Virus record (IMG/VR): IMGVR_UViG_3300043446_004500
Span: 1 to 64,000 of that record
Origin: a virus
Length of the DNA: 64,000 nt
Strand: one strand, 5' to 3'
Every line of letters begins with the position of its first letter. The first letter of the stretch is position 1. The notes below the pieces were generated by a model that was not told the origin of the DNA, made no database searches, and saw only the letters and a program-made list of their open reading frames with translations. A program made the position numbers and the translations under genes. Positions 17,874 through 27,023 of this stretch are shown here, in pieces.

Positions 17874-19340
17874 GACGTAATTATTGAAAAGAAAAACGAA
17901 GTATTTTTAAAACTTCATTGTGAACCACACATTCTCTACGAACTTCAACCATATTTCACATTTGAAGTAGAATCTGCAAAATTTATGTCTCAGTATAGAA
18001 GTAGGCACTGGGACGGAAAGATTCGTTTACTCAGCACTCATACTGGAGAAATCTATGCAGGATTGCTTCCTAAAGTAATTGATAAACTAAGCAATCACAA
18101 TTACAAATATGAGTTTAAAGAAAATAAATTTTATGGTCAACCATTTGAGGTGAATGAGAACATCTCATACGAAGGTGTTAAAGATTATATGCAATCTATT
18201 TGTGCTCATTCTCCAAGAGATTATCAAATAGAGGGAGTATATGATGCCCTACGACATAATCGAAAGTTATTGATAAGTCCCACTGCGTCAGGAAAAAGTC
18301 TGATGATTTACGCCCTCGTGCGGTATTATGTGGATAAAGGGCAAAAAATTCTTTTAGTTGTTCCAACGACATCTCTTGTAGAGCAGATATACAAGGATTT
18401 CCAGGATTATGGTTGGGATGCTGAGTCATATTGTCACCGCATTTATTCGGGTAGAGAAAAAACAAATGAACATCCAGTCACAATTACTACTTGGCAATCT
18501 GTATACAAGTTAGAACGTTCATTTTTTGAAGGATATGATTGCATTATAGGTGATGAAGCACATTTATTCAAGAGCAAATCACTTGTAGATATTATGACAA
18601 AACTTCATCATACAAAATATAGATTTGGATTTACAGGAACTCTTGACGGAACTCAAACGCATAAGTGGGTTTTAGAAGGTTTGTTTGGACCGTCATATAA
18701 AGTTACTAGAACCGACGAGTTAATGAGACAGGGACATTTATCTCAATTGGATATTAGATGTATTGTATTAAAACATTCCCCTCAAAAATTTGAAACTTAT
18801 GAAGATGAAATTCAATATTTAATTTCTCATGAACAAAGAAATAAATTTATTACCAATCTTGCTTTAGATCTAAAAGGTAACACTCTAGTTCTTTTTAGTA
18901 GAGTAGAAGCACATGGAGCAATACTCTATGAAAAGATAAATAATACAAAGCAACAAAACCGTAAAGTATTTTTTGTACATGGTGGAGTTGATACTGAAGA
19001 AAGAGAATTGGTCAGAGAAATTACTGAAAGAGAAAATAATGCAATAATTGTTGCTTCTTATGGAACATTTTCTACAGGAATTAACATCAAAAATTTGCAT
19101 AATGTAATATTTGCATCACCAAGTAAATCAAGAATTAGGAATTTACAATCAATTGGACGAGTATTAAGAAAAGGAAAAAATAAAACCAAAGCAGTTCTTT
19201 ATGATATTGCTGATGACTGTACTTACAACTCAAGAAAAAATTATACTTTAAATCATTTAATTGAAAGAATTAAAATTTATAATGAAGAGAATTTTAATTA
19301 CGAGATAATCACAATTCAACTTAAGAAAAATGGGAATTGA
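17868..19340 (+). CDS. uvsW: DNA/RNA helicase UvsW
   Basis: 490 residues, superfamily 2. An N-terminal UvsW-type domain (YRSRHWDGKIRLL near 45) precedes motif I SPTASGKSLM (about 138-147), motif II GDEAH (near 228), motif III FTGT, and the C-terminal SIGRVLRKGKNK motif VI. It unwinds R-loops and branched DNA and shifts the phage from origin-dependent to recombination-dependent replication late in infection. That fits the late promoter and hairpin timing device at its start. Confidence 0.96.
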   Translation: MSDVIIEKKNEVFLKLHCEPHILYELQPYFTFEVESAKFMSQYRSRHWDGKIRLLSTHTGEIYAGLLPKVIDKLSNHNYKYEFKENKFYGQPFEVNENISYEGVKDYMQSICAHSPRDYQIEGVYDALRHNRKLLISPTASGKSLMIYALVRYYVDKGQKILLVVPTTSLVEQIYKDFQDYGWDAESYCHRIYSGREKTNEHPVTITTWQSVYKLERSFFEGYDCIIGDEAHLFKSKSLVDIMTKLHHTKYRFGFTGTLDGTQTHKWVLEGLFGPSYKVTRTDELMRQGHLSQLDIRCIVLKHSPQKFETYEDEIQYLISHEQRNKFITNLALDLKGNTLVLFSRVEAHGAILYEKINNTKQQNRKVFFVHGGVDTEERELVREITERENNAIIVASYGTFSTGINIKNLHNVIFASPSKSRIRNLQSIGRVLRKGKNKTKAVLYDIADDCTYNSRKNYTLNHLIERIKIYNEENFNYEIITIQLKKNGN

Positions 19341-19725
19341 AGAAGATTTTTACGCAACACTTAAATTAAAATCAGGTGAAGAAATATTTGCTAAAATAGC
19401 AGCATCGGAAGAAGAAGATAGAACTTTTTTGATTGTTTCTAATCCCATCACTATTTCGGAAATAAAAAGTAGAAATGGAATATACGGATATAAAATGGAA
19501 CCATGGTTAAAAACTACCACTGAAGATATGTTTATTTTAAACTTAGAAGATGTCATGACTTTATCCGAGTCATTTGATGTTGAGATGATATCAATGTATC
19601 AAACTTATTTAAGACAATCAAATAAAGAAAAAAATAATCAATCAAAGATAAGTCGTAGAATGGGATATATATCTAACGTTAATGATGCTAAAGAGATTTT
19701 AGAGAAGATCTTTAAAGGTAATTAA
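19330..19725 (+). CDS. Small Sm/Lsm-like conserved phage protein
   Basis: 131 residues, overlapping the end of uvsW. The first 85 residues look like an Sm-type beta barrel: YATLKLKSGEEIFAKIA, then TFLIVSNPITISEI, EPWLKTTTEDMFILNLEDVMTL. The same outline occurs in the products of 33178-33573 and 33515-33772. The tail is polar and Lys/Asn-rich. An RNA-binding role is only inferred from the fold-like pattern. Confidence 0.6.
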   Translation: MGIEEDFYATLKLKSGEEIFAKIAASEEEDRTFLIVSNPITISEIKSRNGIYGYKMEPWLKTTTEDMFILNLEDVMTLSESFDVEMISMYQTYLRQSNKEKNNQSKISRRMGYISNVNDAKEILEKIFKGN

Positions 19726-19780
19726 GTATATAATTAATCTTTAACCTCGACAAAGGTAATTATATCTGGATTTAAGGGGG

Positions 19781-19809
19781 TTGTCAACTATTTGATTTGA
19801 TGGTATTAT
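19781..19809 (+). promoter_or_regulatory. Sigma-70-type promoter of gene 55
   Basis: TTGTCA (19781-19786), 17-base spacer, TATTAT (19804-19809), one mismatch in each box. It sits in the 109-base gap before the late sigma gene, allowing expression before the late stage. Confidence 0.7.
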
Positions 19810-19834
19810 TGATACATAATAATGATAAAAACTT

Positions 19835-20329
19835 ATGATAACCACGGCAGTCATGACCAAGAGAAAAAGGTCAGAGCATTACGTCAATAATAAAGAGTTT
19901 CTTGCTGCTCTAATTAGGTATCGTGAAGATAAAGAAATTGCAGAGATTCAAGGAAAACCAAAACCTCCTATTCCACGATATATTGGAGAGTGTTTTTTGA
20001 AGATCGCAAATCATCTCTCTTTTAAACCTAACTTTGTGAATTACATGTTTAAAGAAGACATGATTTCCGATGGCATTGAAAATTGTGTACAGTACATTCA
20101 CAATTTCAATCCCGAGAAGTCTCAGAATCCTTTTGCATATTTTACTCAAATCATTCACTATGCATTTCTAAGACGTATTCAAAGAGAAAAACGTCAGATG
20201 GAAATCAAAAATAAAATTCTTGAAAAATCTGGATACTCTGAAGTATTTGAGGACAATTCCCTTGACGGATCCAACTATTCAGATTACAATAGTATTAAGG
20301 ATAATATCCATTCTAAACTTCGTTACTGA
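19835..20329 (+). CDS. gp55: Late-transcription sigma factor gp55
   Basis: 164 residues. The helix YIHNFNPEKSQNPFAYFTQIIHYAFLRRIQREKRQ is the region-2-like core of T4-type late sigma factors, which recognise TATAAATA. It directs host RNA polymerase to the late promoters scattered through this window, helped by the gp45 clamp. A second ATG lies at 19853. The gene is preceded by a sigma-70-type promoter and joined to gene 47 by a one-base overlap. Confidence 0.93.
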   Translation: MITTAVMTKRKRSEHYVNNKEFLAALIRYREDKEIAEIQGKPKPPIPRYIGECFLKIANHLSFKPNFVNYMFKEDMISDGIENCVQYIHNFNPEKSQNPFAYFTQIIHYAFLRRIQREKRQMEIKNKILEKSGYSEVFEDNSLDGSNYSDYNSIKDNIHSKLRY

Positions 20330-21363
20330 TGCGTATTGCTTTGATTAACGACACTCACTATGGTGCTCGTAAAGGTTCAAAACTATTTCATGATTATTTT
20401 GAACTCTTCTATAAGAATGTGTTCTTCCCGACGCTGGAACAGTACGGGATCACAACAGTTATTCACATGGGAGATGCTTTTGATAGTCGTAAATCAATTG
20501 ACTATCAAAGTTTAGAGTGGGCAAAAAGAGTTGTATTTGATCCTCTCTCCAAATATGACGTTCATATGATTGTTGGTAATCATGATTCTTACTATAAGAA
20601 TACAAATAATACCAATTCTCCACAACTTCTTCTTAAAGATTATCCAAATGTAAAAACATATTCAAGTCCAACAGAAATTAAAGTAGGAAATCTTGATATT
20701 CTACTTCTTCCTTGGATTTGTATGGATAATGAACAACAATCTTTGAAGATGATTCAAAAGACCAATGCAAAAGTTGCTATGGGTCATTTAGAACTTCAGG
20801 GATTTCGGGTGAATCGTTCTTTGGTTATGGATCATGGATTGGAAGCAGATATTTTTAAAAACTTCAAAAAGGTATTTTCTGGTCATTACCACACTCGTTC
20901 TAATAATGGAACTGTATTCTATACGGGAAATCCTTATGAGATTTACTGGACGGATGTAGGTGATACTCGTGGATTTACTATTTTTGATACTGAAACTCTA
21001 GAGCATGAACCAATAAACAATCCTTATAAAATGTTTTATAACATTTACTATGAGGACACTAACTATCAAACTTTTGATACAAGGGAATATGAAAACAAAA
21101 TCGTAAAAGTTGTCGTTCGCAAAAAGTCAGACACAAAAAAGTTTGAAAAGTTTATTGATAAACTTTATTCTTCAAATATTGCCGAACTCAAAGTTGTAGA
21201 AAACTTTGAAATTCAAGAATCTGAAAATTTTGAAGCATTTGAATCTGAAGATACACTTTCTATCTTAAATAGATACGTAGAGGAATCTGAAGTAAATATT
21301 GATAAATCAATTATTCAAAAATTACTTCAAGAAGTTTATCAAGAGGCATGTGAACTAGTCTAA
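20329..21363 (+). CDS. gp47: Recombination nuclease subunit gp47 (Mre11/SbcD family)
   Basis: 344 residues with the calcineurin-like phosphoesterase motifs: NDTHYGAR (start), HMGDAFDSRKS (about 45), MIVGNHDSYYKNT (about 83), GHLELQGF and SGHYHTR (about 185). With gp46 it forms the Rad50/Mre11-like complex that resects DNA ends and helps degrade host DNA. Gene order 55-47-46 is conserved. Confidence 0.97.
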   Translation: MRIALINDTHYGARKGSKLFHDYFELFYKNVFFPTLEQYGITTVIHMGDAFDSRKSIDYQSLEWAKRVVFDPLSKYDVHMIVGNHDSYYKNTNNTNSPQLLLKDYPNVKTYSSPTEIKVGNLDILLLPWICMDNEQQSLKMIQKTNAKVAMGHLELQGFRVNRSLVMDHGLEADIFKNFKKVFSGHYHTRSNNGTVFYTGNPYEIYWTDVGDTRGFTIFDTETLEHEPINNPYKMFYNIYYEDTNYQTFDTREYENKIVKVVVRKKSDTKKFEKFIDKLYSSNIAELKVVENFEIQESENFEAFESEDTLSILNRYVEESEVNIDKSIIQKLLQEVYQEACELV

Positions 21364-21364
21364 A

Positions 21365-21637
21365 ATGTTTATTTTAACCATCAACGGAAGAGAAACAGAA
21401 GGAGCATATTCAGTTCAAAATGAAGATGGAGAACAAATTCTTTATCTTTTTGAAGAAGAGGATGATGCTATTCGTTTTGCAATGATGCTTGAGGAAGATG
21501 GTTATCCTGAGATGCATGTTCTTGAAATTGAAGATGAAGTTATGATAAAAACTTGCGAAATGCACGGATACGACTATACTGTTATTACTTCTGATGATAT
21601 TGTAATCCCGCCAAATACTTATCATGATTTTATTTAA
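21365..21637 (+). CDS. DUF3110-like small protein between gp47 and gp46
   Basis: 90 residues, acidic, with ILYLFEEEDDAIRFAMMLEEDGYPEMHV, which resembles the DUF3110 family best known from cyanobacteria. It lies between the two subunits of the nuclease and overlaps gp46 by 14 bases, so it may be made together with them. Function unknown. Confidence 0.7.
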   Translation: MFILTINGRETEGAYSVQNEDGEQILYLFEEEDDAIRFAMMLEEDGYPEMHVLEIEDEVMIKTCEMHGYDYTVITSDDIVIPPNTYHDFI

Positions 21638-23336
21638 AAAAATCCGATGGAAAAATTTCTTAAGCACTGGAAATAGTTTCACCGAACTTGATCTTACTCA
21701 GCACTCTACAAATTTAATCATCGGTACAAATGGTGCGGGTAAGTCCACAGTTCTTGATGCTCTGTGCTTTTCTTTGTTTGGTAAACCATTTCGTAAGATT
21801 AATAAACCTCAATTAGCCAATACTGTAAACGAAAAAGATTGTAAAGTTGAAGTAGAATTTTCCATCGGAAAAACGGAATGGAAAGTGGTTCGTGGAATCA
21901 AGCCAGCAGTATTTGAAATTGAAAGAGATGGTAAAATTCTTGATCAATCTTCTGCTGCTCTTGATCAGCAAAAATGGTTGGAACAAAGTGTTCTTAAAAT
22001 GAACTATAAGTCCTTTACTCAGATTGTAATTCTGGGATCAAGTACTTTTGTTCCCTTTATGCAACTTTCTGCAGCACATCGTAGAGAAGTGATTGAGGAT
22101 CTTCTTGATATTAAGATCTTTTCTTCTATGAATGTCGTGATCAAGGAAAAAATTCGTTCCCTCAAAGAAGAAATCAAAACTTTAGAACTTAAGAAAGAAT
22201 CACTTCTTGATAAAGTTAAAATGCAAAACAACTTTATTGAGGAGTTGGAAAATCGTGGGAAAGATAACATAAACAATAATAATCGGAAAATTTCCGATTT
22301 AATGCAAGAAGTTGAACGATATATGGGAGAAAACCTCCTCATTGAAGAGGATATTTTTAAACACACTGAGAGACAAGAACTTGTAACAGGTGCTGCAGAA
22401 AAACTTCGCAAGTTGGGTAATCTAAAAGGAAAGATTTCTCAGAAGGTATCGACAATTACTAAGGAGCATAAGTTTTTCACTGAGAATACGGTTTGTCCTA
22501 CCTGCACACAAGAGATTGATGAGACCTTCAGGATAAATAGGATTAACGACGCTCAAGATAAAGCAAAGGAGTTGCAATCTGGTTATAAAGAACTAGAGGA
22601 GGCAATTAAAGAAGAAGAACTGCGAGAGCGTCAATTTACCATCCTATCTAAGGAGATTACAAAACTAACGAATGAAATTTCTCAAAACAATACTCGGATT
22701 TCCCTCAACCAGAGACAAATCAGAGATCTTGAAAATGAAATTCAAACTATTACCGAACAACTTAAAAACCGAAATACTGAACATCAGAAGTTAGAGGAAT
22801 TTAAAAACAATCTCCAAATTGCATACGACGAACTAGCAGAAAAAAAGGACTCTATTAATTATTACGATTTTACGTATAGTTTACTTAAAGACGGTGGAGT
22901 AAAGACCAAAATCATTAAGAAGTATCTGCCACTGATAAATCAGCAAGTTAACCGTTATCTACAGATGATGGATTTCTATATTAACTTCACTCTTGATGAG
23001 GAATTTAACGAAACCGTCCAGTCTCCAATTCATGAAGATTTTTCTTATGCATCTTTTAGTGAAGGTGAAAAAATGAGAATTGACCTTGCACTTCTCTTCA
23101 CTTGGCGTGAAGTTGCGAGGATGAAAAATTCCGTGAATACTAATCTATTAATTATGGACGAAGTATTTGATTCTTCACTTGATGGATTTGGAACAGAAGA
23201 ATTTTTAAAAATTATTAAATATGTAATTAAGGATGCAAACGTATTTGTAATTTCTCATAAAACTGGACTTGATGATAGATTTGAAAACGTAATCAAATTT
23301 GAAAAAGTAAAAGGATTTAGTAGGATGGTTTCTTAA
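21624..23336 (+). CDS. gp46: Recombination nuclease subunit gp46 (Rad50/SbcC family)
   Basis: 570 residues. Walker A GTNGAGKST (about 34-42), a long coiled coil (about 170-420) with a CPTCTQ zinc-hook motif near 290, the ABC signature FSEGEKMRIDLALLF (about 475) and Walker B NLLIMDEVFDSSLDG (about 505). It is the ATPase partner of gp47. The start overlaps the preceding small gene. Confidence 0.97.
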   Translation: MILFKKIRWKNFLSTGNSFTELDLTQHSTNLIIGTNGAGKSTVLDALCFSLFGKPFRKINKPQLANTVNEKDCKVEVEFSIGKTEWKVVRGIKPAVFEIERDGKILDQSSAALDQQKWLEQSVLKMNYKSFTQIVILGSSTFVPFMQLSAAHRREVIEDLLDIKIFSSMNVVIKEKIRSLKEEIKTLELKKESLLDKVKMQNNFIEELENRGKDNINNNNRKISDLMQEVERYMGENLLIEEDIFKHTERQELVTGAAEKLRKLGNLKGKISQKVSTITKEHKFFTENTVCPTCTQEIDETFRINRINDAQDKAKELQSGYKELEEAIKEEELRERQFTILSKEITKLTNEISQNNTRISLNQRQIRDLENEIQTITEQLKNRNTEHQKLEEFKNNLQIAYDELAEKKDSINYYDFTYSLLKDGGVKTKIIKKYLPLINQQVNRYLQMMDFYINFTLDEEFNETVQSPIHEDFSYASFSEGEKMRIDLALLFTWREVARMKNSVNTNLLIMDEVFDSSLDGFGTEEFLKIIKYVIKDANVFVISHKTGLDDRFENVIKFEKVKGFSRMVS

Positions 23337-23492
23337 GTGGCACAAGACAAAGACTGGTTAGATCGTTTAGTTGATAGGATGAGTGACTGGTTTGATTCAC
23401 TAACAGAGTACGATGAGACACAAAATCTGGGAGAGTGGTCGTACTCCATTTCGGAGGAACGACAAGGGGAAGAAGAAACCTCAAGCAATTAG
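23337..23492 (+). CDS. Small acidic protein, GTG start directly after gp46
   Basis: 51 residues beginning at a GTG adjoining the gp46 stop: a DWLDRLVDRMSDWFDSL helix, then an acidic tail with EERQGEEETSS. The amphipathic helix is protein-like, but there is no family match. It overlaps the next small gene for 80 bases in another frame. Confidence 0.5.
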   Translation: MAQDKDWLDRLVDRMSDWFDSLTEYDETQNLGEWSYSISEERQGEEETSSN

Positions 23493-23559
23493 ACAAGCAA
23501 AAGCACGAAGACAAGCACTCAAGAAGCATCTCAAAAATAGAGATGCTTCTTTTTTATAA
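23413..23559 (+). CDS. Small basic protein overlapping the preceding gene
   Basis: 48 residues, highly basic: RRNDKGKKKPQAIRQAKARRQALKKH forms an amphipathic Arg/Lys/Ala helix, a likely nucleic-acid binder. Its end runs through a terminator hairpin (23524-23548). The two overlapping frames have opposite charge, so both may be used or only one may be real. Confidence 0.5.
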   Translation: MRHKIWESGRTPFRRNDKGKKKPQAIRQAKARRQALKKHLKNRDASFL

Positions 23560-23562
23560 ATA
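23524..23562 (+). terminator. Terminator fused to a late promoter
   Basis: AAGCATCTC (23524-23532) pairs with GAGATGCTT (23540-23548), followed by a T run. The last T of the run begins an exact TATAAATA (23555-23562), the late promoter of the gene at 23583. Confidence 0.82.
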
Positions 23563-23582
23563 TATAAAAAGTCTTTATAAAA

Positions 23583-24668
23583 ATGGAAAGTAAGGAAATT
23601 CGAGGATTGATGGAAGCATATGTTTCAGTTTATGCTCCACAGCAAGAACTTAATGAAGAAGTTACAATTGCTGCTCATTATTTCTATGAAATGGGTTTGA
23701 ACGAAGATGGTGTTGATATTTTAATTGAAGAACTTGGTGTAGAAGAATTTGCCGAGTTTGTTTATGATATTTCTGAAGAGTATGTTTTAGCAGAAGCAAG
23801 AGCAGGTGGTGCAAGAATTGAACCTGTAACTGCAAAAGGACAAAAGTTTAAATCTGGAAAACCAACTGGCAAATCTCTTGCTAGACTTCGTGCTCAAAAA
23901 GAAGCAAGAAAATCCGCAGAAGAAAAAGCATCCGCATCAAAACCATCTGGATTGAAGGCATCCCTACAAAGACAATCTGCAGTTGCTACTGCTGCAAAGA
24001 AACAACCAAAGAAACCAGGTATTTTTGATCGTGTTGTAAGTGCTGTTGATAGAGGAATTGCAAGACATAATGCTGCTATGGGTGAACTGCAGAAAATGAA
24101 AGCAGCAACTGCCGTAACTGCAGGTAAAGTTAAAAAAGCTGCTGGACAATTTAAAAAGGGTTTTACTGGTGAAGAAATAGAACTTCAGGGTTATGTTGCA
24201 TCAAAGAAACTTGAAGAGGGCCATGATAGCAGAATGGGAAGAGGTGAAATGGGTGAACCAAAAGAAACTCAATACCCAAAAGTTGATAAGAAGCAGTATG
24301 ATAAGGATATGGATTTCTGGAAATCAAGAATTAGAACAGCTACAGCTCAGTTTAGATTGAAGAAAAGGGGTAAAGTCCCTAAAAAGGGTGGTAAGGATAT
24401 GTTTGAGCATATCCTAGAACACCTAGTTGCCGAAGGTTATGCGGATACAAATGAGGCAGCAATAGCTATTATGGCAAACATGAGTGAAGAATGGAAGCAG
24501 AGTATTGTTGAAGAAACCAAGAGAACAGAATATCTTCAAAAAAAATTTAATAAAGAAAATCAAAGAAAATCTGGTTCTGCTCATACTTACATTCCGGGAA
24601 AACAAAACACTGGACAAGCGTTAATAAAATCAAGAGAGTCTGAAAGACATATGCGTGGTGAGAATTGA
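23583..24668 (+). CDS. Basic late protein with capsid-targeting-type N-terminus and shared C-terminal module (family A)
   Basis: 361 residues. N-terminus MESKEIRGLMEAY has an L-M-E site at residues 9-11. A helical acidic segment then ends in VLAEARAGG (second L-A-E site, about residue 75). The middle is a disordered Ala/Lys-rich region, and the C-terminal module is EHILEHLVAEGYADTNEAAIAIMANMSEEW (about 275-303). The same N- and C-terminal modules occur in the products of 39361-39804 and 41475-42635. An exact late promoter lies 20 bases upstream. I infer a gp21-processed, DNA-condensing head-internal protein. Confidence 0.65.
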   Translation: MESKEIRGLMEAYVSVYAPQQELNEEVTIAAHYFYEMGLNEDGVDILIEELGVEEFAEFVYDISEEYVLAEARAGGARIEPVTAKGQKFKSGKPTGKSLARLRAQKEARKSAEEKASASKPSGLKASLQRQSAVATAAKKQPKKPGIFDRVVSAVDRGIARHNAAMGELQKMKAATAVTAGKVKKAAGQFKKGFTGEEIELQGYVASKKLEEGHDSRMGRGEMGEPKETQYPKVDKKQYDKDMDFWKSRIRTATAQFRLKKRGKVPKKGGKDMFEHILEHLVAEGYADTNEAAIAIMANMSEEWKQSIVEETKRTEYLQKKFNKENQRKSGSAHTYIPGKQNTGQALIKSRESERHMRGEN

Positions 24669-24693
24669 GACCACTTTTCAAACTGTCCACATG

Positions 24694-24725
24694 GAGGTCG
24701 CAAGACCTCCTTTTTTTGTATAATA
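24694..24725 (+). terminator. Terminator, followed by a TATAAT box
   Basis: GGAGGTC (24694-24700), loop GCAA, GACCTCC (24705-24711), T run. TATAAT at 24720-24725 may be the -10 box for the CobT-like gene, but no good -35 box is visible. Confidence 0.85.
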
Positions 24726-24746
24726 AGGTCATCCGAAACAAAACCA

Positions 24747-26927
24747 ATGGCTGTCCGTCACGAAATCAAATCCCAACTTGCCAAACTTCTTGCCACTGAA
24801 GATCTTGTAGTTGAGCACAAGAAAGTGGAAACTGCCTGTTTTAATGTTCACACTAGGGTTTTGACTCTTCCTCTCTGGGAACGGGCAAGCAACACCGTAT
24901 ACGACCTTCTGGTGGGTCATGAGGTTGGACATGCACTGTTCACTCCCAATGAAGATTGGGAAGAAAAATATAAAGTTCCTCAACAATTTGTGAATGTTGT
25001 TGAGGATGCTCGTGTAGAAAAATTGATGAAACGCAAGTACATGGGACTTGCTAAAACATTCTTTAATGGTTATAAGGAACTAAAAGATCAGGACTTCTTT
25101 CAATTGGAAGGTGAAGATATTTCAAAACTGAATCTTGCTGATCGTGCAAATCTTTATTTTAAAATTGGGAACTTTCTTCCTTTGGATTTTAATCCTGAGG
25201 AAAAGGAAATCGTTGATCTGATTGCTGTAAGTGAAACTTTTGCTGATGTGATGATTGCGGCAGAAGAACTTTACAAATACTGTAAAAAAGAACAACAGCA
25301 GCAAAAACTTCCTGATCTTGATTCTCATCAAAAACAAGATAACGGAGCAAAAACACCTTCAACCGAAACTGTAGAAACTGAGTCTGAGCAAGAATCGGAA
25401 GAAAATAATAATTCTAGTCAATCTCAGCAAGAAAATACTACTCCTGGAAATGCTCAAGGAGAACAAGTTTCTGTAAGCAGTTCTGCTCCAGAAAAAGAAC
25501 CTGAAATTCGCACTGCAGATTCTTTGGAAAATAAACTCCGTGATCTTGTGAATAACTCTGGATATGAAAACATTTACATTGAGATTCCTAAACTGAATCT
25601 TAATACTGTGATTGCTTCTAATACTGAAGTTCATAAAGAGATCAATAACTCTTTTAAAACTCAACAAAATTCTTATAACATCGTAAAACCAAACGATCCC
25701 AAAAATTTGTTTCAGGAATCTGATGAAGAATTTAGAAAGTTCAAACTATCTGCTCAGAAAGAAGTCAACTATCTTGTAAAGGAATTTGAGTGTCGTAAAG
25801 CAGCAGATCAGTATGCCCGTGCTTCTACTGCTCGCACTGGTGTTCTTGACACTGCCCGTCTACATTCTTATAAGTTTAGTGAAGACCTGTTCAAAAAAGT
25901 AACTATTCTTCCTGATGGTAAAAATCACGGACTGGTTTTTATTCTTGATTGGTCGGGTTCAATGCAAAACGTTCTTTTAGATACTTGCAAGCAACTCTTT
26001 AATCTTGTTTGGTTTTGTAAAAAAGTTTCTATTCCATTTGAAGTGTATGCATTTACTAATGAATGGCGTCGTTATCAGATTGATTATGAAACTGGTAAAT
26101 ACCTTCCTTCAGATAGAACTCCTCATTATGAAAGTAAAGAGCATGTATTTGACATTTCTGAAGATTTCAATCTAATGAATATTCTTACCAGTAAAGTTTC
26201 TGGAAATGAACTTGAAAAACAGTTGCTGAATATTTGGAGGATTGCTGATTGTTTCCGTAACACCTATGGATCTTCGTATACTTATCCCCCTCGTCTCTGT
26301 CTCTCTGGAACTCCTCTAAATGAAGCACTTGTATGCCTTCATCAGATTCTTCCAAAATTCCAGCAAGAGAATAAACTCCAAAAAGTTCAGTGCATTGTTC
26401 TTACTGATGGAGAAGCATCTCATCTTCCTTATACTGTTGAGGTCAAACGTGGTTGGGAAAAAGAACCTTATATGGGAACTCGCCACGTAAATCCAAATAC
26501 TACAATTCTCCGTGATCGTAAACTTGGAACTACTTATAAGTTTGACTATGATGGATTTGGATATCATCATTTTACTGATGTTCTTCTAAAAAATCTTAAG
26601 GATAAGTTCTCATCTGTAAATTTCATTGGTATTCGTGTACTTGAACCTCGTCAAGCACAGAGTTTCATCAATCTTTATCACAAAGTATCTGACAAACAAT
26701 ATGGTCCCATACAAAATGACTGGAAAAAACTGAGGAGTTTTACAATTACTGGATCTGGGTATGATGCATACTTTGGTCTCTCATCTACTGCACTCTCTCA
26801 AGAATCGGAATTTGAGGTTGCAGAAACAGCAACCAAAGCACAAATTAAATCTGCATTTGTTAAGTCACTTAAGACCAAAAAACTAAATAAAAAAGTTCTT
26901 GGCGAGTTCATTTCTCTTGTTGCATAA
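24747..26927 (+). CDS. cobT: CobT-like VWA-domain protein with HExxH motif
   Basis: 726 residues. An N-terminal putative metallopeptidase-like domain has HEVGH (58-62). A Gln/Glu/Ser-rich linker spans about 185-260. The C-terminal von Willebrand A domain has the MIDAS motif DWSGS (about 401-405). The layout resembles the CobT subunit of cobaltochelatase and, with the MoxR/CobS-type ATPase encoded next, MoxR-VWA chaperone pairs. Cyanophages commonly carry this pair; a role in cobalamin or in protein remodelling is debated. No CobN-like subunit is present in this window. Confidence 0.8.
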   Translation: MAVRHEIKSQLAKLLATEDLVVEHKKVETACFNVHTRVLTLPLWERASNTVYDLLVGHEVGHALFTPNEDWEEKYKVPQQFVNVVEDARVEKLMKRKYMGLAKTFFNGYKELKDQDFFQLEGEDISKLNLADRANLYFKIGNFLPLDFNPEEKEIVDLIAVSETFADVMIAAEELYKYCKKEQQQQKLPDLDSHQKQDNGAKTPSTETVETESEQESEENNNSSQSQQENTTPGNAQGEQVSVSSSAPEKEPEIRTADSLENKLRDLVNNSGYENIYIEIPKLNLNTVIASNTEVHKEINNSFKTQQNSYNIVKPNDPKNLFQESDEEFRKFKLSAQKEVNYLVKEFECRKAADQYARASTARTGVLDTARLHSYKFSEDLFKKVTILPDGKNHGLVFILDWSGSMQNVLLDTCKQLFNLVWFCKKVSIPFEVYAFTNEWRRYQIDYETGKYLPSDRTPHYESKEHVFDISEDFNLMNILTSKVSGNELEKQLLNIWRIADCFRNTYGSSYTYPPRLCLSGTPLNEALVCLHQILPKFQQENKLQKVQCIVLTDGEASHLPYTVEVKRGWEKEPYMGTRHVNPNTTILRDRKLGTTYKFDYDGFGYHHFTDVLLKNLKDKFSSVNFIGIRVLEPRQAQSFINLYHKVSDKQYGPIQNDWKKLRSFTITGSGYDAYFGLSSTALSQESEFEVAETATKAQIKSAFVKSLKTKKLNKKVLGEFISLVA

Positions 26928-26933
26928 TCAACA

Positions 26934-26994
26934 GTGTGCCAGTTAAATCACTGGCACACCCCTTTGAGAAATGGCCCTCTTTTTGCCCTATAAT
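26934..26994 (+). promoter_or_regulatory. Inverted repeat and putative promoter of cobS
   Basis: GTGTGCCAGT (26934-26943) pairs with ACTGGCACAC (26950-26959). TTGAGA at 26964-26969 and TATAAT at 26989-26994 could form a promoter with a long 19-base spacer. The core ACTGGCACA also appears at 52465-52473, in another inverted repeat next to a promoter, which hints at a shared operator or terminator element. Confidence 0.5.
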
Positions 26995-27023
26995 AACTTC
27001 AGTTGAAACAAACCACTCACATC

